A stretch of 64,000 bases of DNA from SG8-30 sp963715485 (GTDB taxonomy: Bacteria; Pseudomonadota; Gammaproteobacteria; Steroidobacterales; Steroidobacteraceae): positions 1,798,001 through 1,862,000 of the forward strand of contig OY970244.1 in NCBI GenBank assembly GCA_963715485.1. Reading direction: 5' to 3'. The position numbers and the translations under genes were made by a program. The notes beneath the pieces are model-generated. The model was not told the DNA's origin, did not search any database, and saw nothing but the letters and a program-made list of their open reading frames with translations. Shown piece after piece: positions 51,657 through 61,701 of the stretch. Each line of letters begins with the position of its first letter. Within the stretch, counting starts at the first letter, position 1.

Positions 51657-52629
51657 AGCGGGGACCGGTCCGTTCCTTCAGTCGCGTGCGTCCGGTCGAT
51701 TTCAGGCGCTGTTCGACTTCCATGGCAAGCTTCAGCAGCTGCCGGTAGCTGGCCAGCCGGCGCCGCGAGATCCGCCCACACCCGACCAGCGGCTCGACCG
51801 CACAGCCTGGCTCTCCCATGTGCCGGCAGTCCGGAAACTTGCAGGCTTGCCCGGCAGCGGCCAATTCCCTGAATCCGGTCGCGACGTCGCGCGGCGCCGG
51901 CAGGGGTGGGGCATAGTCGCGTACCCCTGGGGAGTCGATCAGGTCGCCACCTCCCGGCAGGTGGTACAGGGCCGACGCTGTAGTGGTGTGCCGACCTTCT
52001 TCGCTTGCGCGCGAAATCTCCTGGACCGTGGCCTCAACTCCCGGGACCAGCAGGTTGATCAGCGAGCTCTTGCCGACGCCTGACTGGCCGACCAGAACGC
52101 TGACCCGGTCCCGCAACTGGGAGCCCAGCGATTCAATTCCGCGTGCGGAACGCTTCGAGGTGACGATGGTCGGGTAGTCGAGTGCGCGGTAGGTCGCTAG
52201 CTCCGCTTCCAGGCCTGGCGCGGCCGCCTCCGGCAGGTCGGACTTATTGAGAACCACGACAGCCGCCAGATCCGCCCACTCCGCCGCTGCGAGGTAGCGA
52301 TCGCAGATCGAGAAGTCGGCGGCCGGGACCGGCGCGACCACGGCGACCAACTGGTCGAGATTCGCGACGATGACCTCGCCGGTTCCACTCGAGCTTATCC
52401 GCGCAAGCTCGGTGGACCGCGGCTCGACGCCGACAACCATTCCGGTCGCGCCTTCCGCATCGGCGCGCACCCAGGTGACACGATCACCGCAGACCACCTG
52501 CAGGCGCCGTCCGAACAAACGGCAGGCGTGGCTGTTGCCGCCGGTATCCTCGACGACGACGCGCCGGCCGTGAGCCGACACGATGCGCCCCGGCAGTTCG
52601 TGCCGCGGGACATTCTGGCCACCCTTCAT
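51646..52629 (-). CDS. rsgA: Ribosome small-subunit GTPase RsgA
   Basis: 327 residues. N-terminal OB domain, then a circularly permuted GTPase: G4 NKSD at 128-131, G1 GQSGVGKS at 181-188, G3 DSPG at 232-235, and a C-terminal zinc knuckle C263, C268, H270, C276. RsgA assists late 30S maturation. Basic C-terminus. It may start at 52629 or the internal GTG at 52611. Convergent with recR (11-nt overlap) and divergent from orn. Confidence 0.95.
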   Translation of the reverse strand: MKGGQNVPRHELPGRIVSAHGRRVVVEDTGGNSHACRLFGRRLQVVCGDRVTWVRADAEGATGMVVGVEPRSTELARISSSGTGEVIVANLDQLVAVVAPVPAADFSICDRYLAAAEWADLAAVVVLNKSDLPEAAAPGLEAELATYRALDYPTIVTSKRSARGIESLGSQLRDRVSVLVGQSGVGKSSLINLLVPGVEATVQEISRASEEGRHTTTASALYHLPGGGDLIDSPGVRDYAPPLPAPRDVATGFRELAAAGQACKFPDCRHMGEPGCAVEPLVGCGRISRRRLASYRQLLKLAMEVEQRLKSTGRTRLKERTGPRFRK

Positions 52630-52753
52630 CGTGGTCGCGACACGCGGGTCATCGCGGACCGGCGGTCCGCTGCCTGGTCATCGGCAGTATGGTGGCGGGG
52701 ATCCATGGAGGCTGACTGCCGCGACTGTAGCCTCTGGTAAGATGCGGGGCAAC

Positions 52754-53314
52754 ATGAGCACCGGCGACAATCTGGTCTGGATCGACCTCGAGATGACTGG
52801 TCTGGACCCGGATTCCGACCGCATCATCGAGATTGCCACGATCGTGACCAATCGGGATCTCGATGTCCTCGCAGAGGGGCCGGTGATCGCCATTCACCAG
52901 CCCGAATCCGTGCTCGAGTTGATGGATGACTGGAACCGTACGACCCACGGGGCCTCGGGTCTGTTGCAGCGCGTGCGTAGCAGCGCTTCGTCGGAGCGCG
53001 AGGCCGAGATGGCGACGCTCGAGTTCCTGGCACGCCACCTCGGCCGCGGGGTGTCGCCAATGTGTGGCAACAGCATCTGCCAGGACCGGCGCTTCCTCGC
53101 ACGGCGGATGCCCGAGCTCGAACGGTTCTTCCACTACCGGAACCTGGACGTTAGCAGTCTCAAGGAGCTGGCGCGGCGCTGGGCGCCCGACGTCCTGGCT
53201 GGCTTCACCAAGAAGTCCGCGCACCTGGCACTCGACGACATCCGCGATTCAATCGCGGAACTCAGGTACTACCGCCGCAACCTGATGGCCGAGCCGTTTC
53301 GCGGCCCACAATGA
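52754..53314 (+). CDS. orn: Oligoribonuclease
   Basis: 186 residues. DEDD exonuclease: D11 and E13 in VWIDLEMTGLD, GNSICQDRRFLARRMPELERFFHYRNLDVSSLKELARRW, and HLALDDIRDSIAELRYYR near 155-172. Degrades 2-5 nt RNAs, including pGpG from cyclic di-GMP turnover; essential in many gammaproteobacteria. An in-frame ATG at 52742 is an alternative start. Divergent from rsgA, as in E. coli. Confidence 0.96.
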   Translation: MSTGDNLVWIDLEMTGLDPDSDRIIEIATIVTNRDLDVLAEGPVIAIHQPESVLELMDDWNRTTHGASGLLQRVRSSASSEREAEMATLEFLARHLGRGVSPMCGNSICQDRRFLARRMPELERFFHYRNLDVSSLKELARRWAPDVLAGFTKKSAHLALDDIRDSIAELRYYRRNLMAEPFRGPQ

Positions 53315-53334
53315 ACTGGTGACGCGACCCCCGC

Positions 53335-53730
53335 ATGGATGGTGAGACTGCGCCGACCAACATGCTGGAAGGTGGGTGCCATTGTGGCTCGGTGCGGTTT
53401 CGTGTACGTGCCGGCCCGGACCTCGCGGTGCTCGACTGTAACTGCTCGATGTGCGCCCGGAGCGGCTACCTGCACCTGATCGTGCAGCAGGAAGACTTCG
53501 AGTTGCTGTGCGGCGAGGCGGAACTGGTGGAGTATCGGTTCAATACCGGCACTGCCCGGCACCTGTTTTGCCGTGTCTGCGGAATCAAGTCCTTTTACGT
53601 GCCCCGTTCCCACCCCGAAGGGATCAGTATCAATGCCCGCTGCCTCGACCCCGGCGTCGTGCGAAGCATGACCGTGAGGTCCTTTGATGGTCGTAACTGG
53701 GAACGGGCGCGGTCAGCGCTTGGTGTCTGA
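53335..53730 (+). CDS. GFA (glutathione-dependent formaldehyde-activating)-family zinc protein
   Basis: 131 residues with the GFA zinc cysteines: GGCHCGSVRF near 14-23, CNCSMC near 35-40 and FCRVCGI near 78-84. Family members carry two zinc ions; the biochemical role is not known from sequence, and the formaldehyde link is doubted. 20 nt after orn. Confidence 0.88.
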   Translation: MDGETAPTNMLEGGCHCGSVRFRVRAGPDLAVLDCNCSMCARSGYLHLIVQQEDFELLCGEAELVEYRFNTGTARHLFCRVCGIKSFYVPRSHPEGISINARCLDPGVVRSMTVRSFDGRNWERARSALGV

Positions 53731-53748
53731 GTGGCCGCCATCCTGTGC

Positions 53749-56115
<2,367 letters not shown>

Positions 56116-56208
56116 GGCTGGTCCTCGGTATCGGTGGTTCCTGTTACGATCGCAGCCCAGACGAACCAGTGATCACAGGGACCAACGGCTCGGGTGGGTA
56201 GGTGCATC

Positions 56209-57036
56209 GTGGACAACAAGCGAACCGTCTTCTTTGTCTCGGACCAGACCGGCGTAACCGCCGAAACGATGGGCCACAGCCTGCTTACGCAGTTCGACGG
56301 ACTGGATTTCAGACCGGTCACTTTGCCATTCATATCCACGGTTGACAAGGCGGAGGAAGCCGTAGGCAAGATCAACGCTACGGCGCTCCAGGGCGACTCC
56401 CGGCCGATCGTTTTTTCGACCCTTGTCAATGATGACGTTCGCAAGGTAGTGATGCGTGCCAACTGTCTTTACCTTGACTTCTTTGACGCTTTTCTCGGCC
56501 CCATGGAGCAGGAACTAGGCCAGGTCTCCTCGCATGCGCTGGGGCGCGCTCACGGCATGACCGACCTTGCCGCCTATACGGCGCGCATCAACGCCACCAG
56601 CTTCGCACTGGCCAATGACGACGGCACCCACACCCGCGAATACGAACGGGCCGACGTCATCCTGATTGGCGTTTCAAGGTCCGGTAAGACTCCTACCTGC
56701 CTATACATGGCGCTGCAATACGGTATTTACGCGGCCAACTACCCGTTGATCGAGGATGACCTTGAGTCGCGGCGCCTGCCGGCCGTGGTCGAGCCCTACC
56801 GTAGCAAGCTGTTCGGTCTGACGATCCGGCCGGATCGCCTGCACCAGATCCGCCAGGAACGCCGGCCCGACAGCCGCTACGCTTCCATGTCCCAGTGTAA
56901 TTTTGAACTCCGTGCGGCGGAGCAGCTGTTCGATCGTTTCGGCATCCCCTATCTCGACACGACCGATTGCTCGATCGAGGAAATCGCCAGCAGGGTGCTC
57001 GAGCGAAAGAACATCGCGCGGCGAACAAGGCCGTGA
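56209..57036 (+). CDS. ppsR: PEP synthetase regulatory protein (PSRP)
   Basis: 275 residues from a GTG (DNKRTVFFVSDQTGVTAETMGHSLLTQFDG). P-loop GVSRSGKT at 154-161, with KTPTCLYMALQYGIYAANYPLIEDDLESRRLP after it. PSRP phosphorylates and dephosphorylates PpsA. Divergent from ppsA by 93 nt. A second GTG start 15 nt upstream is possible. Confidence 0.95.
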   Translation: MDNKRTVFFVSDQTGVTAETMGHSLLTQFDGLDFRPVTLPFISTVDKAEEAVGKINATALQGDSRPIVFSTLVNDDVRKVVMRANCLYLDFFDAFLGPMEQELGQVSSHALGRAHGMTDLAAYTARINATSFALANDDGTHTREYERADVILIGVSRSGKTPTCLYMALQYGIYAANYPLIEDDLESRRLPAVVEPYRSKLFGLTIRPDRLHQIRQERRPDSRYASMSQCNFELRAAEQLFDRFGIPYLDTTDCSIEEIASRVLERKNIARRTRP

Positions 57037-57103
57037 CATTTTCGTGACCTGCGGCACATTTCGGCAGTCCGGAGCCGGCCGGGCCCTGTGATATAGTCAA
57101 ATC

Positions 57104-57559
57104 ATGATTACGGACTACCTTTGCGCTGTCTCCTGGCGTGCCCGGCCGAGGTCGTTCGTCAGCCTCATGACGCTTTACGAGAGCAACTACATCAGGCTCG
57201 GTTGGTTGGTCGACGATCCGCGCAGGCTGGCGGACCGTGCCGTGTCCGAGGTGCGCGACGACTGTCCCCTCGAGCTTTCAGTTCTGGAGCGCGCGCCGTA
57301 CACGACTACCGTCACGCTCTCCTACCTTTTCGACGAGTCGGGTGCCACGATCCGGGACCCGGGCCTCGGACTGCGTATCTACCACGACGCCCGCCTGACT
57401 GAGGTGACCTCCGTTGGCCAGCCTCACGCCGGCTTGCGGCACGTTCATTCACGGCTGCGGCGTTCCGCCGACGGCCGCTGGTCGGTAAACGTGCTGCTCA
57501 ACAAGTGGCTGGAGTACTGCGCCGAGCGGGGACACCGCTTTGCGCCGGCAGCCGGCTGA
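57104..57559 (+). CDS. DUF1249 protein (YqiB-like)
   Basis: 151 residues. The DUF1249 features are LMTLYESNYIRLGWLVDD near the N-terminus, LERAPYTTTVTLSYLFDESG, IYHDARLTEVTSVGQ and VNVLLNKWLEYCAERGH. YqiB family of unknown function. The start is the ATG at 57104, 67 nt after ppsR; a TATAGT box lies at 57093-57098. Residues 1-20 are extra relative to E. coli YqiB, so M22 may be the true start. Confidence 0.82.
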   Translation: MITDYLCAVSWRARPRSFVSLMTLYESNYIRLGWLVDDPRRLADRAVSEVRDDCPLELSVLERAPYTTTVTLSYLFDESGATIRDPGLGLRIYHDARLTEVTSVGQPHAGLRHVHSRLRRSADGRWSVNVLLNKWLEYCAERGHRFAPAAG

Positions 57560-57586
57560 GAAGTTCATCTTCCGGTTTCGCCAGAC

Positions 57587-58612
57587 ATGAACCTGTCGGA
57601 GAAATGGCCTGGCCTCCGGTTGCCGATCGTGGCGCGCAACGACGCCGTCGAGGACGAGCGGCTACTCAAGCTGTTCTGGAACCGGGCAGAGCTCAAGAAG
57701 GAGCTGCAGGGACTCGATGACGAGTTGCACAACCTGCGCAACCGTATCAAGCAACAGGAAGGTGCAAACTCACGTCTGCAGGAGCAATTCGAGCAGCTGG
57801 AGGTCATGCTCGGCACGCCCGAACGGGGCCCCGACGCGCTCGTTCATTTCGCCCTGCGCAACCTCTGGCGCGAATGTCGCGCGCAGCTCGAGGCGTTTGC
57901 TTCCGACCTGCGCCGGCAACGCCAGGAGCACGAGCGCAAGAAGCAGCTGGCGGAGTTCCAGAACGACCGCAAGGATCGTCTGAAGCTTGCCGACGAGAGG
58001 CTGCGCGAGTCGCATACCGTGGTGGAGAGCGAGCGCGCCAGGCTGCAGGAGGACGAGCGGCAGCTGGAACGTCTCAAGGCATTCTGGCGCTATTTCCGGC
58101 GTCGCGAGCACCTCTTCGAGATGCAGGCCCAACGGGGCAGGCTGGCGGAGGCCGAGCGCCAGCTCGCGGACATGGAGCAGGCACACCGGACCATCGAGAA
58201 GGAGCCGTGGCCAGAGTTCACCGGGCTTTCCATCCAGGGCCGCCGCGCGATCAATCTAGCCGTCATCGCCTACGCCCGCTTGCTGGTATCCAGGCTGGCC
58301 CCGGCGGGACTCGCCACCGCGGCGCGACTCGCAATCCACCGGCGTGTGCAGGACGAACGCCACGGCTCACGCGTCGAGTGCCTTGCGCGCCTCGACGAGA
58401 TCGCGCGCGCCATCTCGATGGTCAAGGCCCAGGAGCGCATTGCCCCGGAAATCCGCGCTATAACCGAGAGACTCAAGGAATCGGTCGCCTGGCGCAGCCA
58501 GGAGGATGTCGTCCCGACTCCCTCGTCATTGCCGCCGATGGGGAATGATGGGCAAGGCGGTAACGTCCTGATCGACGACTATTGGGACGTCTACGGGATT
58601 CTGCTGCGCTAG
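57587..58612 (+). CDS. Coiled-coil protein of unknown function
   Basis: 341 residues with no recognised domain. Residues about 25-70 and 90-215 are heptad-rich, highly charged coiled coil (ELKKELQGLDDELHNLRNRI, SDLRRQRQEHERKKQLAEFQ, LAEAERQLADMEQAHRTIEK). Residues 225-310 look helical and globular (RRAINLAVIAYARLLVSRLAP, RVQDERHGSRVECLARLDEIARAISMVK), and the C-terminus is short and polar (LIDDYWDVYGILLR). It starts 27 nt after DUF1249, so the two may be co-transcribed. It is convergent with the RND gene. No signal peptide or membrane segment. Confidence 0.75.
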   Translation: MNLSEKWPGLRLPIVARNDAVEDERLLKLFWNRAELKKELQGLDDELHNLRNRIKQQEGANSRLQEQFEQLEVMLGTPERGPDALVHFALRNLWRECRAQLEAFASDLRRQRQEHERKKQLAEFQNDRKDRLKLADERLRESHTVVESERARLQEDERQLERLKAFWRYFRRREHLFEMQAQRGRLAEAERQLADMEQAHRTIEKEPWPEFTGLSIQGRRAINLAVIAYARLLVSRLAPAGLATAARLAIHRRVQDERHGSRVECLARLDEIARAISMVKAQERIAPEIRAITERLKESVAWRSQEDVVPTPSSLPPMGNDGQGGNVLIDDYWDVYGILLR

Positions 58613-58625
58613 CTCGCCCGCAGAT

Positions 58626-61600
58626 TCAGGCCTCAGTTGCCGCCAGCGGCCTGCCCGGACGCTTTCCGACCGCCGCAACGCGGCGGCGCCAGGCATTCAG
58701 GTCGTCCAGCCAGACATAGAAGGCGGGCACAAAGAACAACGAGGTCACGCTGCCAAAGGCCAGACCCGACATCAGGGCCCGTGCCATCGGGTAGTAAGCC
58801 GGCCCGTCGCCACCGATCTGGGTGTCGCCCACGGCCAGCGGCAACATCGCCAGCAGCGTCGTCAGGGACGTCATCAGGATCGGCCGTAGTCGATCACGCC
58901 CGGCCTGAAGGATCGCCTCCCGTCGTTCCATGCCCTGGCGCCGCAGCTCCAGGATGTGGGCAATCAGAACGATGCCGATGTTAACCACGACGCCGATCAG
59001 GATCATGATCCCGAGCATGGCCATGAAGGTCAGTGGGGTACCGCTGAGGGTCAGTCCCCAGAATACGCCGACCACGGCAAAGGATATCGACGTCACGATC
59101 GAGACGGGGTAGAGCGTCGACTCGAACAAGGATGCCATGACCAGGAAGATCAGCACAATCGCCAGCGCAATGTTGGTCAGCATCACCTTGGCCGTATCGT
59201 CCTCCTGCTGGATTCCGCGTCCAAAGCTCCAGTCGTAGCCGGGGGGCAGGGTCATCTCGTCCATCATGGCCTCGACCTGCGCCTGCGCTTCCTTGAGCGC
59301 GGAACCGCGCGAGACGACTCCCTCCAGGGTCACCGCGGTCAGTCGGTCAACCCGCTCGATCGCCCGCTCGGTAGGACGGATGCGGAAGTTCGCAACCGCG
59401 GCGAGGGTAGCTCGATCGCCATTCGGCAGGTAGAGCGGCGTCGCCGCGAGATCCTCGACGGACTGGCGGTCGTCAGCGCGAAACGCAAGTCGCATCTGCA
59501 CCTCGCGATCCGCGCTCCGGAATTCGGTCAGCTTGTCTCCGCGCATGGCCGCGGCCACCGTGCCTGCGATGTCCTGGGTGCTCAGGCCGAGCCGTGCCGC
59601 GCGATCGCGGTCGATCACGATCTGCACTTCCTGCTCGCCCGCCTTGGCGGTCGATCGAACGGAGTCAAAGGCTGGCAGTTCACCGAGCGCTCGGGCGATC
59701 TCGCGGGACAGTGTTACCAGCCGCTCGGTCGACTCGCCGGTAAGTCGCATACTGAAACCCTCGCTACCGCCGCTGTTCTCCTCGAAGCTGAAGCTCGGAT
59801 CACCGATGATTATCTCGGGCAGGCCATCCTCTATGGCGTTCATTAACTCGCGAATCGGCATGGAAAGGTCGTCCTCGGGCAGCAGGTAGATCTGCGACTC
59901 TGCGTAGTCCGGCCCGAAGTAACTGTAGACAAGCTCGATGCCGAAGCGCTGCTGGTTCTCCTGCAGGTAGGCCTCGACACGATTGACATCGGACTCGATC
60001 CGGGACAGCGGGTAGGTGCCCTCGACGTGGTAGGCAAGACGCAGCCGGTTGGAGGTGTCCTGCGGGAACATGTCTGCTTTCAGCAGTCCGGTCGCGAACA
60101 GCGGCAGCGGTGACAGCAGGGTAAACACGACGAGTGCGGCCGTCTTGCGCGGGTGTGACAGCACCCAGTCCAGCCTTCCTGCGTACCAGTCCTGCAACCG
60201 GGCGAACGATGAACCCGCGCGTATGGGCGGTGGCGCGGGAAAGCGGGCCGTCAACGTCGGGATGATCGTCTGGGCCACGAGCAGCGATGCAATCATGGCC
60301 ACCACGATCGGGACGGCCACATGCACCATGAACAATGAAATCTCGTTGTCGCCGCCGAAGACCAGCGGAAGGAAGACAATTACCGTGGACAACGTCCCGG
60401 CGAGCACCGCCACGCCAACCTCGCGCACGCCGGCAAGCGTCATCTCCTGCGCGTCGCCGACGTTGAGCTGGCGACGCCGGAAAATGCTTTCAGTAGTGAC
60501 CACTGCGTTGTCGACCAGCAGGCCGACGGCCAGCATCATTCCCATCATCGACAGGATGTTGAGCGACATGCCGAGAAAGAACATGGCCGCCAGCGTAATG
60601 ATCAGCGAGAACGGCACGGCAAGGCTGACGATGAGCGTCGTTGGCCAGTCCCGCAGGAACACGAACAGGACGAACAGAGCCAGCGCCGCACCTATCAGGC
60701 CGGCATTCCGCAAGTCCGAGAGCGAAGTGCGAATATTATCGGCGGCGTTGCCCAGCACCACCATCTCGACGCCCTGCAGCTGGGGGGCGCGCCGTGCCTG
60801 GTCGATCGTGGCGATGATCTCGTCCGACAGATCGACGATGTTGGCGCCGGTCGACTTGAATACGTCCAGGCCGATTCCCGGCTTGCCATTGAGGTGCCTG
60901 CCCATGGATAGCGGCGGGCTGACCATGCGGACCTCGGCAATATCGCCCAGTCGCAGGTTGCTGGCGACCAGGAAGTTCCGCACGTCGTCGATGGAGGTGA
61001 ATTCGCCGATGGGTCGTACGAGGAGCCTTTCCCTGCCATTGGTTACCTCGCCGGCACTGACGGAGAAGTTGGATCGCTCCAGCGCCAGCCGCAAATCCTG
61101 GACGTTGATGCGGTGCGCCGCCAGCCGGGCCGGATCCACAAGGATGCGCAGCTCCAGCGGCTCGATACCCTGTATGTCGACGCGTGCAACCCCATCAATC
61201 CGTTCCAGCGGCTTCTTCAGGTAACGGTCGAGAATTTCGTACTGGCGGGACAGGTCCTGGTCGCTCGAAATGCGCAGGACGACGATGCGGTCGTCGCCGG
61301 CGGAGAACATCCGCGTCAGGATCCGGTTCGCCCCCGCCGGGAATACGTGCCGGATCGACTCGAGCTTGGTCCGGACCTCGAAGCCGAGTGCGCCGATGTC
61401 GCGGCCCCAGTCAAAGAAAACGACCAGCTCGGCGCCGTCCTCTGAGGAAGTCGAGCGCAGTTCCTTTATCCCAGACAGCGTGGCGATCGCCTCTTCGGCC
61501 GGACGGGTGATGAGTTGCTCGACCTCCTCGGGGGTTGAACCGTCGTAGGGGATATTGACCAGGATTGCCGGGAAGCGGATGTCAGGGAAGAGTTCCAGCG

Positions 61601-61697
61601 GCAGCAGCGCGGCGGAGATGAGGCCGATCAGCGACGCAGCGACGAAGGTCATCAGTGTGGTCACTGGTCGGCGCAGCGCGAAGTCGGTATGAATCAT
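58626..61697 (-). CDS. RND efflux pump permease (HAE1/AcrB type)
   Basis: 1023 residues. N-terminal MIHTDFALRRPVTTLMTFVAASLIGLI, then two large periplasmic loops and about 12 membrane helices. Blocks: MMLAVGLLVDNAVVTTESIFR (proton-relay region), LAIVLIFLVMASLFESTLYPVSIVTSISFAV, GIMILIGVVVNIGIVLIAHILELR. Transporter of drugs or other amphiphiles in a tripartite pump. It starts 4 nt after the upstream RND gene, so the two are one operon. No adaptor or outer-membrane channel gene is visible in the window. Confidence 0.94.
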   Translation of the reverse strand: MIHTDFALRRPVTTLMTFVAASLIGLISAALLPLELFPDIRFPAILVNIPYDGSTPEEVEQLITRPAEEAIATLSGIKELRSTSSEDGAELVVFFDWGRDIGALGFEVRTKLESIRHVFPAGANRILTRMFSAGDDRIVVLRISSDQDLSRQYEILDRYLKKPLERIDGVARVDIQGIEPLELRILVDPARLAAHRINVQDLRLALERSNFSVSAGEVTNGRERLLVRPIGEFTSIDDVRNFLVASNLRLGDIAEVRMVSPPLSMGRHLNGKPGIGLDVFKSTGANIVDLSDEIIATIDQARRAPQLQGVEMVVLGNAADNIRTSLSDLRNAGLIGAALALFVLFVFLRDWPTTLIVSLAVPFSLIITLAAMFFLGMSLNILSMMGMMLAVGLLVDNAVVTTESIFRRRQLNVGDAQEMTLAGVREVGVAVLAGTLSTVIVFLPLVFGGDNEISLFMVHVAVPIVVAMIASLLVAQTIIPTLTARFPAPPPIRAGSSFARLQDWYAGRLDWVLSHPRKTAALVVFTLLSPLPLFATGLLKADMFPQDTSNRLRLAYHVEGTYPLSRIESDVNRVEAYLQENQQRFGIELVYSYFGPDYAESQIYLLPEDDLSMPIRELMNAIEDGLPEIIIGDPSFSFEENSGGSEGFSMRLTGESTERLVTLSREIARALGELPAFDSVRSTAKAGEQEVQIVIDRDRAARLGLSTQDIAGTVAAAMRGDKLTEFRSADREVQMRLAFRADDRQSVEDLAATPLYLPNGDRATLAAVANFRIRPTERAIERVDRLTAVTLEGVVSRGSALKEAQAQVEAMMDEMTLPPGYDWSFGRGIQQEDDTAKVMLTNIALAIVLIFLVMASLFESTLYPVSIVTSISFAVVGVFWGLTLSGTPLTFMAMLGIMILIGVVVNIGIVLIAHILELRRQGMERREAILQAGRDRLRPILMTSLTTLLAMLPLAVGDTQIGGDGPAYYPMARALMSGLAFGSVTSLFFVPAFYVWLDDLNAWRRRVAAVGKRPGRPLAATEA

Positions 61698-61701
61698 CGC
61701 G

